A stretch of 62,845 bases of DNA from Spirochaetales bacterium (GCA_017540815.1 JAFYAI010000012.1:1-62845), one strand, 5' to 3'; counted from the stretch's first letter, positions 1-7,620 are shown. The notes: generated from the letters alone by a model not told the origin. A program made the numbers and translations.

Positions 1-213
1 CCCCTCCGGCACATCCCGTCGCCTGTCAATGCAGTAAACGGTATAATCCTTGGCAAACATTCGGTACATATACCACAGCCCGAATCCTGCCCCTTTGACA
101 TCTCTTATATTGAGTCCGGGGATTATTACCATCGGCTTATTGCCCTTGCCGAAACGAACATAATCAATTATTACATTATTATCGATTGTAACGAAACTTT
201 CATGTATAGCCAT
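1..213 (-). CDS. alpha/beta hydrolase fold protein (N-terminal part, cut by window edge)
   Basis: Seventy-one codons are visible, starting at ATG 211-213 and running off the left edge. The sequence has the N-terminal layout of an alpha/beta hydrolase: a beta-hairpin (IDYVRFGKGNKP), a strand ending in the oxyanion-hole turn (MVIIPGLN), then a helix and the strand DYTVYCIDRR. The nucleophile Ser and the His lie outside the window, so the substrate cannot be guessed. It is the downstream host gene of the toxin-antitoxin array and uses the first of three identical promoter repeats. The RBS GAGG sits in that repeat. Confidence 0.72.
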   Translation of the reverse strand, partial: MAIHESFVTIDNNVIIDYVRFGKGNKPMVIIPGLNIRDVKGAGFGLWYMYRMFAKDYTVYCIDRRRDVPEG

Positions 214-259
214 ATTTCTACCTCGTCTATATTATACATCACAAATGGGGAGAAGTCAA
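211..259 (-). promoter_or_regulatory. promoter/RBS repeat, copy 1 (of the hydrolase gene)
   Basis: On the minus strand this reads -35 TTGACT (254-259), 17 bp, -10 TATAAT (231-236), then a GAGG ribosome site and the ATG. The same 49 bp occur without a mismatch at 745-793 and 1588-1636. The stop codon of the yafQ-like toxin (256-258) lies inside the -35 box. Confidence 0.88.
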
Positions 260-525
260 AACAGATAACTGTGACTACCTACTCTAAATGCGGTCAATGT
301 TAGAATTTCATTTTCTAATTTATAGATTAACACTAAATCAGGTTCAACATGACAATCTCTATATTCTTTCAACTCACCTTTTAGTTGATGATCACTATAT
401 TTGGCAGGCAAAACTTCGCCATCAGCAATCATTTGAATAACAGCTTTTGTCTTATCAATTTGTTTCTTCGACAACTTCTTGGCATCTTTCTTAAAATGAT
501 TTGATAATATTATTCTATATGCCAT
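256..525 (-). CDS. YafQ/RelE-type mRNA interferase toxin
   Basis: An 89-residue basic protein with the RelE/ParE-fold pattern of the YafQ group: an N-terminal amphipathic helix rich in Lys (HFKKDAKKLSKKQ), a central region ELKEYRDCHVEPDLVLIYK and a C-terminal strand ending LTAFRVGSHSYLF. The conserved 'YRD.H..PD..LIYK' core and the late His are those of YafQ ribosome-dependent endoribonucleases, which cut mRNA in the ribosomal A site. It lies 3 bp downstream of its antitoxin gene and must be co-transcribed with it. The stop codon is inside the promoter of the next gene, so there is no terminator between them. The family call is firm; activity is inferred. Confidence 0.88.
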   Translation of the reverse strand: MAYRIILSNHFKKDAKKLSKKQIDKTKAVIQMIADGEVLPAKYSDHQLKGELKEYRDCHVEPDLVLIYKLENEILTLTAFRVGSHSYLF

Positions 526-528
526 AAA

Positions 529-747
529 TCACAAATCCGCAAAAGCCTCATCGACAGTATTATAAACTTTTAAAGTACCGTCAAGTCTTTGGCGACTGAT
601 TTCAGCTTCATCAGCCTTTATAGAATTAATTAAACTTTCCGGATATTCATCTTCTGCAACTATATCATATTGATGTTTGCTCATTTGATTAAGTGTCATC
701 AGCATCTGCAAAAGACTGTTATCTGCATTACTTATTGTTAATGTCAT
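529..747 (-). CDS. antitoxin paired with YafQ-like toxin
   Basis: A 72-residue acidic protein directly upstream of the toxin. It shows an N-terminal helical part (LLQMLMTLNQMSKHQYDIV) and a C-terminal tail LDGTLKVYNTVDEAFADL. The 'VYNTVDEAFADL' ending is typical of RelB-like antitoxins that neutralise YafQ/RelE toxins. No clear ribbon-helix-helix can be read by eye, so the DNA-binding class is open. The start codon is part of promoter repeat copy 2, so its N-terminus begins exactly where the repeat ends. Confidence 0.75.
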   Translation of the reverse strand: MTLTISNADNSLLQMLMTLNQMSKHQYDIVAEDEYPESLINSIKADEAEISRQRLDGTLKVYNTVDEAFADL

Positions 748-793
748 ATTTCTACCTCGTCTATATTATACATCACAAATGGGGAGAAGTCAA
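745..793 (-). promoter_or_regulatory. promoter/RBS repeat, copy 2 (of the yafQ cassette)
   Basis: Identical to copy 1: -35 TTGACT at 788-793, 17-bp spacer, -10 TATAAT at 765-770, GAGG ribosome site, ATG at 745-747. Upstream of the -35 it shares a further GGGG (as CCCC on the minus strand) with copy 3 but not with copy 1. Confidence 0.88.
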
Positions 794-814
794 GGGGAAG
801 AAAAAAAGTAGTTT

Positions 815-1306
815 TTATTTTATATTTTTCAGAAGCATTTCAATCAATTTTTCAGTTATCCTTAATTTTGATTTTCTTATAATCTCAACAGATTTACTAA
901 TATCTTCTTTAGATAAGATATTCTTCTGATTTGCCAACAATAGCACTCCAATCGTTCCCATCACATTGAGATTCATTCGTTTGGCAACTTTTCTACCACA
1001 CGCCTCATCTATCAACAACATCACATTGTCCATAGTCTCGGCAATAACTATCGCTTCACTTTCTCCGGCATCCAATCCTGTCGTTTTCCGCAAATGGCTC
1101 ACGGCAGACTTGTCTTCTATATTAACAGTAGTTATAAAATCACAATTCTGAATAATCTTGGATTCAATAGGAAATGAAACATTAGTCGTTAATTCATTAT
1201 AAACAGCCGTCGGAATAATGATCTTGCCAAACAGTTTTTGTAGAATTTCCAACTGATTAATCTTCATCAGAGAAATGAGCGGCGTTGTATCAGAAACAAC
1301 AATCAT
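815..1306 (-). CDS. PIN-like toxin of the DUF3368 family
   Basis: A 163-residue protein beginning MIVVSDTTPLISLMKI, the DUF3368 signature with its first metal-binding Asp, followed by KIIIPTAVYNELT, GLDAGESEAIVIA and the acidic stretch LLIDEACGRKVAKRMNL. The spaced acidic residues fit a PIN-domain ribonuclease active site. Family members pair with UPF0175 antitoxins, as here. The ATG overlaps the antitoxin stop by four bases (1303-1306), which indicates translational coupling. Target RNA is unknown. Confidence 0.88.
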   Translation of the reverse strand: MIVVSDTTPLISLMKINQLEILQKLFGKIIIPTAVYNELTTNVSFPIESKIIQNCDFITTVNIEDKSAVSHLRKTTGLDAGESEAIVIAETMDNVMLLIDEACGRKVAKRMNLNVMGTIGVLLLANQKNILSKEDISKSVEIIRKSKLRITEKLIEMLLKNIK

Positions 1307-1590
1307 GCAGTAACCTGCTCCGCAAGCATTGAAACAGTCTGCATTTCTTCGTCAAATTCCTCTGCGGTCATATCAAAGAAAGGAATACCAACAGAACTGT
1401 ATAATGCGATTAAATCCAATTTATTCAAACCTAACACTTCCGCTGCTTTCCCATAAGAAATATCACCTTGCCTAATATACGGATATACTAAAAGAGCCGT
1501 TTGCAATAATTTTGTATTCTTATCGGCATTCTTCACATATTCAGAAAAAGCTGTAGGTATATCAATAGTAATAGTTGTTTTCTTTAACAT
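1303..1590 (-). CDS. UPF0175-family antitoxin
   Basis: A 95-residue protein containing the UPF0175 core: LLYPYIRQGDISYGKAAEVLGL-type text at about residues 32-55 (a winged-helix-like segment), then LDLIALYSSVGIPFFDM and an acidic tail. UPF0175 proteins are the antitoxins of DUF3368 toxins and usually autoregulate. Its start codon closes promoter repeat copy 3, so expression is set by the same signal as the yafQ cassette and the hydrolase. Confidence 0.86.
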   Translation of the reverse strand: MLKKTTITIDIPTAFSEYVKNADKNTKLLQTALLVYPYIRQGDISYGKAAEVLGLNKLDLIALYSSVGIPFFDMTAEEFDEEMQTVSMLAEQVTA

Positions 1591-1636
1591 ATTTCTACCT
1601 CGTCTATATTATACATCACAAATGGGGAGAAGTCAA
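1588..1636 (-). promoter_or_regulatory. promoter/RBS repeat, copy 3 (of the DUF3368 cassette)
   Basis: Third identical copy: -35 TTGACT at 1631-1636, 17-bp spacer, -10 TATAAT at 1608-1613, GAGG, ATG 1588-1590. It is the most upstream copy and faces the divergent promoter of the DUF58 gene. Confidence 0.88.
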
Positions 1637-1656
1637 GGGGGGAGGAAAAATTATCC

Positions 1657-1691
1657 TTGACAAACAATAATATTTCCTTTAATATGCTGTT
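1657..1691 (+). promoter_or_regulatory. sigma-70 promoter of a leaderless DUF58 mRNA
   Basis: TTGACA (1657-1662), 17-bp spacer and TAATAT (1680-1685), then six bases before ATG 1692. With normal start-site spacing the A of the ATG is the first transcribed base. No Shine-Dalgarno can fit. Confidence 0.75.
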
Positions 1692-2915
1692 ATGGAACGA
1701 AAGAAAAAGTCTTTTAGTAGGATAAACATTCTTCTCATCGTGATATACATAAGCATCATTGCAGCGGGAACATATCTGACTGTTAAAGTCGAAAATCTCT
1801 TCATCCAGTTTCTGGGAACGACGGCTGCGATATTTTCGCTTTACAATCTCATCGTGCTGTGGCAGGCATTCCGACAGTTCAGGCATTTATCGGCACGGCT
1901 GAATATGCCGGTCACTATAACGGCACTAAGCACGGCAGATATGAGTCTGATCCCGGACAAGCATATAATGATGCTGCCGATGACTGATGCTCGCTTGGCA
2001 TTCTGTCTGTGTGACAATGCCGGTAAACTGCGATACACAGAGAATATAGACTTCTCCAAACAGGAGGACGGCACTACAGTCGGCAAGTTCCGCATAACAA
2101 CAGGCAGACATGGTGACTTTATAACTGACAAATGCCGGATCAAGATCCGCCCTGTGCTGTCATTATGGGACTACACATTCCCGATAGAATGCCGCTGCAA
2201 GGTAAGGGTCTTGCCTCAGAATGGCAGTGAGCAGTATCAGATCACGCACATCAACTACGGCGACACTGACGGCAGCAGTCATAAGTCGATGCAGAACAGC
2301 ACCGATTTGTTCGACAATCGTAAGTATTATCCCGGCGACGATCCGCGGCGTATTAATTGGAAGATATTCTCCCATATCGGTGAGCTGCAGATCAGGCAGG
2401 CTGAGAGGACTGCAACGCACTACGGCAATCAGAACATTGTATATATGCCGTGGTCAGATGACATTGAAGAATACGAACGGATAACGACGGCATTCCTCGG
2501 TATATGCCGCTCGCTGATTAAAGACGATATTAAACTCAACATCTACAGTCCGCTGCAGGACAAGCCGCTTAATATCGGCAGCAGCAACATTAGTCAGTTG
2601 GATAACATTATTAACGGATCATATAAGGACTTCGACAATAGCCGCATCCCGACAGAATATGAGATACTGGTAGGCAGTCCGTCACAATTATGCAAGACTC
2701 TTAAGAATATCAAGCCCGCCGAGTCTGTCATCGTCTCTGTCAATCCTAATCTTTTGTCAGCATTGAGACACTCACCGCTGCATATCGATAAACATGACCT
2801 TATGGCTGCGGATATGCACTCTGCGAAGAAAGCAAGGATGAAACTGAAAGACAAGCAAGCATTGGTAGAAGAATTAAAACATTTATCGAGAGATAATAAA
2901 CTGGTGTTATACTAA
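1692..2915 (+). CDS. DUF58 domain membrane-anchored protein
   Basis: 407 residues. Two hydrophobic segments follow a basic N-terminus (about residues 12-31 and 34-57), as in DUF58 proteins, which resemble a von Willebrand A domain held at the membrane. The diagnostic DUF58 block is at about 215-240: DNRKYYPGDDPRRINWKIFS, followed by ELQIRQAE. DUF58 genes usually stand next to a MoxR ATPase; here none is adjacent, and the nearest MoxR gene is at 47.5 kb with a different partner. The start is fixed by the promoter directly in front of it, and translation appears leaderless. Its role is unknown. Confidence 0.85.
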   Translation: MERKKKSFSRINILLIVIYISIIAAGTYLTVKVENLFIQFLGTTAAIFSLYNLIVLWQAFRQFRHLSARLNMPVTITALSTADMSLIPDKHIMMLPMTDARLAFCLCDNAGKLRYTENIDFSKQEDGTTVGKFRITTGRHGDFITDKCRIKIRPVLSLWDYTFPIECRCKVRVLPQNGSEQYQITHINYGDTDGSSHKSMQNSTDLFDNRKYYPGDDPRRINWKIFSHIGELQIRQAERTATHYGNQNIVYMPWSDDIEEYERITTAFLGICRSLIKDDIKLNIYSPLQDKPLNIGSSNISQLDNIINGSYKDFDNSRIPTEYEILVGSPSQLCKTLKNIKPAESVIVSVNPNLLSALRHSPLHIDKHDLMAADMHSAKKARMKLKDKQALVEELKHLSRDNKLVLY

Positions 2916-2922
2916 CCAAAAC

Positions 2923-2939
2923 AGCCGCCGAAGGCGGCT
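2923..2939. terminator. hairpin terminator between DUF58 gene and VapBC
   Basis: AGCCGCC-GAA-GGCGGCT, a perfect 7-bp stem with a three-base loop. It lies between convergent genes and is followed by ATTTATTG on the plus strand and TTTTGG on the minus strand, so it can serve both. Confidence 0.7.
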
Positions 2940-2954
2940 ATTTATTGTAATCAT

Positions 2955-3356
2955 TTAACATATACAAATAAGTCCATCTTCTTTATACTGCTCCATTTTC
3001 TCATCATGAGTCAATAGAATATAATTGTCTGAAATACTTAGTGAAATCAAAGCACGGTCAAACGGATCTTTGTGGTTAGCTTTCATAGGAAGGATTCGAT
3101 ACTGCCTTATCGCCGAAATCGGAAGCTGAACTATCTTAATATCCTGTTCATCACACATAGCTGCCAAATCATCAATACCAATTCCATGCAGATCAAGTTT
3201 CTTTATCGATAGTTTTATCGCAATCTCCCAAAAACTGACAGTCGAAACATATACTTCATTTGCTTTATTTTCAAGCAAAAACAAAATATCTTTCGAGATC
3301 TTTTCGGGAGAAATCGCAAGCCAAATTAGAATATGCGTATCAATCAAATATTTCAT
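2955..3356 (-). CDS. VapC-type PIN domain ribonuclease toxin
   Basis: 133 residues from ATG 3354-3356: MKYLIDTHILIWLAISPEKI. The PIN acidic residues are visible: Asp in LIDTH, Glu in SFWEIAIK, the KDPFDRALI block and LLTHDEKMEQY. This is the COG3744/VapC subgroup with THxxxW. It is expected to be a Mg-dependent endoribonuclease. A longer in-frame reading upstream exists but overlaps the antitoxin far more and lacks the family start. The ATG overlaps the antitoxin stop in ATGA. Confidence 0.9.
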   Translation of the reverse strand: MKYLIDTHILIWLAISPEKISKDILFLLENKANEVYVSTVSFWEIAIKLSIKKLDLHGIGIDDLAAMCDEQDIKIVQLPISAIRQYRILPMKANHKDPFDRALISLSISDNYILLTHDEKMEQYKEDGLICIC

Positions 3357-3568
3357 AAACAGCAAAGTTCCTCTTCGGTCATATCCCAATTATCAGCAAA
3401 TACTGCTGTCGCTTTCCCTGCAAATTGACCAAATTCACGTTTAGCAGACATAACAGGCTCAGCTTTGCTGCGATTCATATTCAACAAAGAAATTGTGAGA
3501 TTATATACTATCAACTGCTGTTCTTCGGTTAAAGCAGAATAAGCATTTTTCATTGTCTCATAGCTCAT
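3353..3568 (-). CDS. VapB-like antitoxin (71 aa)
   Basis: A small protein beginning MSYETMKNAYSALTEEQQLI, a helical N-terminus shared in outline with the antitoxin at 19331-19585 (MSYEAYNTFANAVQTEMQQL), and a second half with FGQFAGKATAVFADNWDMTE, the usual linker of antitoxins of the DUF2281/VapB type. A strong AAGGAG lies before the ATG. It is translationally coupled to the PIN toxin gene. Confidence 0.78.
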   Translation of the reverse strand: MSYETMKNAYSALTEEQQLIVYNLTISLLNMNRSKAEPVMSAKREFGQFAGKATAVFADNWDMTEEELCCL

Positions 3569-3589
3569 TATGAACTCCTTATTATGATA

Positions 3590-3637
3590 ATTATAACAAA
3601 AAAAACAGAAAAAACAAATGTTTTTTCTGTTTTTTTT
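3590..3637 (-). terminator. terminator of the wecG/tatT-like operon fused to the VapBC promoter
   Basis: ACAGAAAAAAC (3605-3615) pairs with GTTTTTTCTGT (3620-3630), flanked by A and T runs, so it terminates the minus-strand gene ending at 3666. On the same strand its 3' arm offers TTGTTT about 16 bp before TATAAT (3590-3595), the promoter of the antitoxin gene. Confidence 0.68.
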
Positions 3638-3665
3638 AACAATTCAAATTTAAGGCAAGATTTAT

Positions 3666-4442
3666 TTAGTTCACTTTCTTTAGCAGTGTATCTGCCAATT
3701 TCATTTTATCTTTCTCCATATCGGTAAGGTCTGATTTTTCACTGGCAATTTTTTTGGCATTGAGCAGCAGCTGCTTGGCAAACTCTTTATCCGATATACC
3801 GGCCGGACTATATGTATCGCCGGACTTAACCTTCTTAGCAGCATCCCAGCCGCGACCAATGAAACCGTCTGCGGCATCCACCATAAATACTATAACATTC
3901 GGAGAAACTTCCATCGCTTTCATGAAGTTCTGACTCATGCGGACTTTGTTGCCGCCGACTATGACAGGCAGCTCTTTGTCGATCATTGCTTTGAGATGAT
4001 ACGGCTCAGGGATAGTATCACATATAGCTATAGCTTTATCTGCGAATGCAAAAAAATCAGGAATCCTGTCCAATGACTCTTTGACACCCTTCGCCTGACC
4101 TCGGCGGCTAAGCAGCACATCATACCACTGGATTACTCTGGCTCGATCGGCAGGCTCGCCGACTGCAGTATCCATATACGGCTTAACGAAAGCAAGACCT
4201 TCATCACATTTGGCGACAATCTCTTTCTTCGACGGCAGTTTGTCGGCGATCTCGTAATAGTATCGTCCCAGCCGCCATATCACTGAGGCCTGAGTATTGT
4301 CTGTATTATACTCCGTCATCAAAGCAGCATGAGCCTTGTCAAACTGAGCCGCATCGAACAGCTTGTCTATCTCTGCAAAATCAGCAGCAAAAAGTATTGT
4401 CGAAATCATCATTAATAATGTAAGAATTGCGATTTTTTTCAT
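3666..4442 (-). CDS. periplasmic TatT/TP0956-like helical repeat protein
   Basis: 258 residues with a signal peptide (MKKIAILTLLMMISTILFAA, cleavage near residue 20). The rest is helical and TPR-like, e.g. IDKLFDAAQFDKAHAALM near the N-terminus and ELPVIVGGNKVRMSQNFMKA at about 170-190. The 'PVIVGGNK..S..F.KA.E.SPN' stretch resembles TatT, the accessory subunit of spirochaetal TRAP transporters, but no TRAP permease gene is nearby. It follows the wecG/tagA gene after 15 bp with RBS GGGAG, so the two probably form an operon ending at the hairpin near 3605. The periplasmic location is firm; the role is inferred. Confidence 0.62.
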   Translation of the reverse strand: MKKIAILTLLMMISTILFAADFAEIDKLFDAAQFDKAHAALMTEYNTDNTQASVIWRLGRYYYEIADKLPSKKEIVAKCDEGLAFVKPYMDTAVGEPADRARVIQWYDVLLSRRGQAKGVKESLDRIPDFFAFADKAIAICDTIPEPYHLKAMIDKELPVIVGGNKVRMSQNFMKAMEVSPNVIVFMVDAADGFIGRGWDAAKKVKSGDTYSPAGISDKEFAKQLLLNAKKIASEKSDLTDMEKDKMKLADTLLKKVN

Positions 4443-4457
4443 ATTAATACTCCCGGA

Positions 4458-5315
4458 TTACAAATTATGAATTGCACTTGTCTCCCTTGCATCGAAACTA
4501 AACTTCGGAGCTTCGTCCGGCAAAGTTTCAACATTCTCAGCAGGCTTATCATCCTCAATGATAACGCTGCCAACTCCGTTCTCATCACTTTTCTTATGAA
4601 CAGGTTTTGGATGTTTATTAAACATTTTATTGAACAGCAGTGCAAAACCGTAATCTATGAAATATATAAATCTGAAAAAATTCTTATCTACGACAGGGAT
4701 CTTCTTGCGGCTGGCATTCTTATCCTTACCGCCTATGATCTGCACAAAATCCTCAACTCCGAGGAATACACCTTTGGGGAATCCCTTCTTATTGCGGGCA
4801 ATCCACTGTTCCTGCTTCGGACGGCCTGTACTGACGATGACCAGAGACGGGGATGTTTTCTGCATTGCAGTAATGAGATTTTTCTCGAATGGCTTCTTAT
4901 ACCCCATGTGATAAGTCCCCATCAGGCGTATGCCGGGGAACGAACCTTTGACATTAGTCTCGGCTTTTCGGATAACTTTCTCATTCTTACCGCCGATCAT
5001 ATATATATTGCGTTTAAAATCCGTCAGCCGTGACAGCAGTCTGATAGTCAGGTTAAAGAAATTATGAAACTCTCCGGTCTGACCTGTGACAAACTTCAGT
5101 CCACTGACTACACCTTTGCTGATCGGTATAACCAACGCAGCAGAGTTAATAATCTGTGCAAGAGCCTTATCAAACTGAGCCTTCATCAGCAGATAAGTAT
5201 CAAGCAAAATAACATGCTCCGGCTTATCCCCCTCAGACAACTCCATTATCCTGTCAAAAATCTCCTCTTCTGTCAGCAAATCTACATTAATACCTAATAA
5301 TGTGTATCGTGCCAT
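4458..5315 (-). CDS. WecG/TagA/CpsF family glycosyltransferase
   Basis: About 285 residues. The WecG/TagA fold is visible: N-terminal MARYTLLGINVDLLT, a Rossmann core with NIYMIGGKNEKVIRKAE and RLMGTYHMGY, and the family hallmark VIVSTGRPKQEQWIARN followed by FLGVEDFVQIIGG. These enzymes move N-acetylmannosamine(-uronate)-type sugars onto lipid carriers in cell-surface glycan synthesis. The usual catalytic Asp-containing N-terminal PDG motif is weak here (VIPISKG). The C-terminal tail of about 45 residues after NKMFNK is charged and not part of the family. ATG 5313-5315 is chosen over a TTG two codons upstream. The gene ends with codons from an AATTCATAAT-type repeat. Confidence 0.83.
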   Translation of the reverse strand: MARYTLLGINVDLLTEEEIFDRIMELSEGDKPEHVILLDTYLLMKAQFDKALAQIINSAALVIPISKGVVSGLKFVTGQTGEFHNFFNLTIRLLSRLTDFKRNIYMIGGKNEKVIRKAETNVKGSFPGIRLMGTYHMGYKKPFEKNLITAMQKTSPSLVIVSTGRPKQEQWIARNKKGFPKGVFLGVEDFVQIIGGKDKNASRKKIPVVDKNFFRFIYFIDYGFALLFNKMFNKHPKPVHKKSDENGVGSVIIEDDKPAENVETLPDEAPKFSFDARETSAIHNL

Positions 5316-5436
5316 AATCAATCCCGTCTATTTCAAACTGTTTTCGTAAAGAATAATTCATTTTACAATAAAATTTCAGATAATGGAAGAAAAATTTATA
5401 AAAATTTTGAATAAAAATCATCAGCTGATGATTTTT

Positions 5437-6174
5437 TCAAGATTTATATTGCAGGAAACTCACCACTGATGCCATATAGATCGCGGCCGTCTCGCTGCGC
5501 ATAACATTCGTCGGACATGAGATGCCGATCCAGCCGTTATCACTCAGCAAAGCCTCCTCATCTGCAGTGAAGTCTCCCTCCGGACCGATACAGACCGCTG
5601 CGGGTTTACCGGCATTCTTAGGCAGGATGTCACCAGCCGGCACAGAACTCAGTATCTGTCCGAAACATCGGCACTCTGGCAGCTCGGCACTGCACAATTG
5701 AGACAGACTCATTATCGGCTCGATCGTCGGGATAAACTGCCGCCCGCTCTGCATAGATGCTTCTTTGGCGATCTGCTGCCAGCGGCTTTGCTTGGAGACG
5801 GCAGTTTTATCATCTACACGCATCACACAATTGTGCGTCACAATCGGGATGAAGCGGCTCACTCCGATTTCGGTGCAGCGTTTAATGATCTCTTCATTCT
5901 TGTCGCCTTTGAGCAATGCGAATGCCATAATCAACTCCGGCGGTGTGCCATTCTGCCTGACGAACACAGCATCTGCCGACAAGACGACCTCCCGCTTAGT
6001 GATCTGCACAATTGTGCATGACAGCTCATTGCCATCGGTATCGCCAACTATGAAATGCTCGCCGACTTTTGCACGCAGTGCATTAGCGATATGATTGTGA
6101 TCCTCTCCGCCGACGGCGATCGTGCTGCCGACATTGAACTCTGCTATATTATAAGGAAGAAATATTTTTTTCAT
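5437..6174 (-). CDS. rsmE: 16S rRNA (uracil-1498-N3)-methyltransferase RsmE
   Basis: 245 residues from MKKIFLPYNIAEF. The N-terminal PUA-like part has HNHIANALRAKVGEHFIVGD. The SPOUT knot part has ALLKGDKNEEIIKRCTEIGV, the RsmE hallmark RWQQIAKEASMQSGR, and the SAM-binding loops CIGPEGDFTADEEALL and the C-terminal MRSETAAIYMASVVSFLQY. It methylates U1498 of 16S rRNA. The upstream in-frame extension is AT-rich and not conserved, so the MKK start is used. It carries two copies of the CACAATTGTG palindrome. Confidence 0.95.
   Translation of the reverse strand: MKKIFLPYNIAEFNVGSTIAVGGEDHNHIANALRAKVGEHFIVGDTDGNELSCTIVQITKREVVLSADAVFVRQNGTPPELIMAFALLKGDKNEEIIKRCTEIGVSRFIPIVTHNCVMRVDDKTAVSKQSRWQQIAKEASMQSGRQFIPTIEPIMSLSQLCSAELPECRCFGQILSSVPAGDILPKNAGKPAAVCIGPEGDFTADEEALLSDNGWIGISCPTNVMRSETAAIYMASVVSFLQYKS
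5826..5835. repeat. CACAATTGTG palindrome (copy in rsmE)
   Basis: Ten-base palindrome inside rsmE, read as His-Asn-Cys. One of ten exact copies in the window. Confidence 0.9.
6007..6016. repeat. CACAATTGTG palindrome (second copy in rsmE)
   Basis: Exact copy, read as Thr-Ile-Val, 181 bp from the first and in a different reading frame. Confidence 0.9.
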
Positions 6175-6275
6175 AAACAACTCAAAATTATTTAGTAAAA
6201 TCGTAATTATCCGAAAATTATAATATAACATTATTCCAAAAATGGGAAGAATATTTTTATAATCAGGATTATTTT

Positions 6276-7349
6276 ATGAAAAAACTTCTTATTACGGCAG
6301 TGATGGCTATGCAGCTGACACTCCTTTTTGCACAAAATCCGACAATAACGAAGATTGATGAGAAGAATATTAAACTCGGCAATAAATATTTCTACGCATT
6401 TGAGGGTGCCAAATGGGAATGGACTCTCGACCTGCTTGGCAGCAAATCCAACTTTGCATGGAGCATTGCAGGTGTGTATAAGATCACCGACACTCAGAAT
6501 GGTCTGTCCAACAAAATCGGCTTGCAGTCACAGTGCAAACAACTTGGCACGACTTGGTACTTCATTGAGCATGACGGATTTCTCTGCAAATACGAGAAGA
6601 ACGACAGCACATACACAATAACGAAATTCCTGCCGCTCTCACCGAAGATCGGCACTAAGTGGATCGCAGACAGCCGACAGAATATCGTCACATCCGTGAC
6701 TGACGACTTCGTAAAGATTGAAGTAGAAGGTGACAAGAAAGCAACAAGCGGATATAAGCTGTTCCGCAAAAATGTCGGACTGTATGATCTGTTCGAGATC
6801 GAGAAGAACAAAAACGGTCAGGTAACGACAAAGTGGACTCTGACGAAGTATATTCCGCCGACGATAGAGACTCCGGCAACCACAACTACGACTACATCGA
6901 CAACTACAACGATTAAACCGGCTGCAGCGGTGAAACCTTCGCAGAATGCGGCAGCGACAGCAGTCACCACTACTACAACCGTGAAACCGGCTGCCACAAC
7001 TACGACAACTGCTGCGACTACAACGACAACAGTTAAGCCTGCTGTAACGACGACAAGCACAACGACTACGACAACAACTACAACGACGACAACGATGAAG
7101 CCGCAGACACCTGTGACTTATATCTCATCACTGCCGTCCAAGACTGATCTTATACAGGTTGGTTCATTCTCACGACAGGACTTCGCAGAGGACAGCTGCC
7201 GCAAATGTCTCGATCAGGGTTATCAGACGGTCATCTATCAGGAAAACGGCTTATACAAAGTGCTGATCATGCCGGGCGACACACCTGACATCCTGCAGAA
7301 GATCAAATCCGATATTGGGATAGACGGATTCTATAAGCAGAGGAAGTAA
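6276..7349 (+). CDS. secreted SPOR-domain protein with threonine-rich linker
   Basis: 357 residues. A signal peptide (MKKLLITAVMAMQLTLLFAQ) is followed by a globular domain of about 170 residues with repeated Trp/Tyr strands. Then, at about 195-280, comes a low-complexity linker of Thr runs broken by Lys-Pro and Ala-Ala-Ala. The C-terminal 70 residues form a SPOR domain (DLIQVGSFSRQDFAEDSCRK, then YKVLIMPG), which binds denuded peptidoglycan glycan strands. The protein is therefore probably periplasmic and recruited to the septum. The linker is encoded by ACN codons with some variation, so slippage may change its length. A TATAAT lies about 20 bp upstream, with AGGA before the ATG. Confidence 0.83.
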   Translation: MKKLLITAVMAMQLTLLFAQNPTITKIDEKNIKLGNKYFYAFEGAKWEWTLDLLGSKSNFAWSIAGVYKITDTQNGLSNKIGLQSQCKQLGTTWYFIEHDGFLCKYEKNDSTYTITKFLPLSPKIGTKWIADSRQNIVTSVTDDFVKIEVEGDKKATSGYKLFRKNVGLYDLFEIEKNKNGQVTTKWTLTKYIPPTIETPATTTTTTSTTTTIKPAAAVKPSQNAAATAVTTTTTVKPAATTTTTAATTTTTVKPAVTTTSTTTTTTTTTTTTMKPQTPVTYISSLPSKTDLIQVGSFSRQDFAEDSCRKCLDQGYQTVIYQENGLYKVLIMPGDTPDILQKIKSDIGIDGFYKQRK

Positions 7350-7363
7350 TGAAGTAATATAAG

Positions 7364-7400
7364 GAAAAAAAGCGATTTTCTGACGAAAATCGCTTTTTTT
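7364..7400. terminator. bidirectional intrinsic terminator (SPOR gene / feo operon)
   Basis: AGCGATTTTC (7371-7380), loop TGAC, GAAAATCGCT (7385-7394), preceded by A7 and followed by T7. It serves the plus-strand SPOR gene and the minus-strand feo operon. Confidence 0.92.
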
Positions 7401-7413
7401 ATCATTATATATC

Positions 7414-7614
7414 TTATCCACCGCAGCCATGACATCCGGCACATCCGCCTGAACAGCGGCTGTCAACAAGTGAACAGACATTAGTCAATATTCCGACATT
7501 TTCAAGATATTCAAGTTTGCGGCGAACATCCTCGGCGGTCGTGTTCAATTCTTCCGCAATCATTTCAATCGTCCGAGTCTGTCCGTCTTTCAGCAAATCA
7601 AGTAATTCCTGCAT
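7414..7614 (-). CDS. feoC: FeoC-like winged-helix protein with Cys-rich tail
   Basis: 66 residues. The first 45 form a small winged-helix: MQELLDLLKDGQTRTIEMIA, LNTTAEDVRRKLEYLENVGI. The last 20 carry six Cys with a closing CSGGCAGCHGCGG, a likely metal or Fe-S site. It follows feoB by 6 bp with the RBS GGTGAT overlapping the feoB end, so it is the last gene of a feoA-feoB-feoC operon. FeoC stabilises or regulates the Fe(II) transporter; the Cys cluster is a plausible iron or redox sensor. Confidence 0.85.
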   Translation of the reverse strand: MQELLDLLKDGQTRTIEMIAEELNTTAEDVRRKLEYLENVGILTNVCSLVDSRCSGGCAGCHGCGG

Positions 7615-7620
7615 AATATA

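Noticed and set aside
6818-7060. Minus-strand open frame rich in Val opposite the threonine linker
   Set aside because: It is the mirror of ACN repeats in the SPOR gene, has no ribosome site and gives a low-complexity valine chain.
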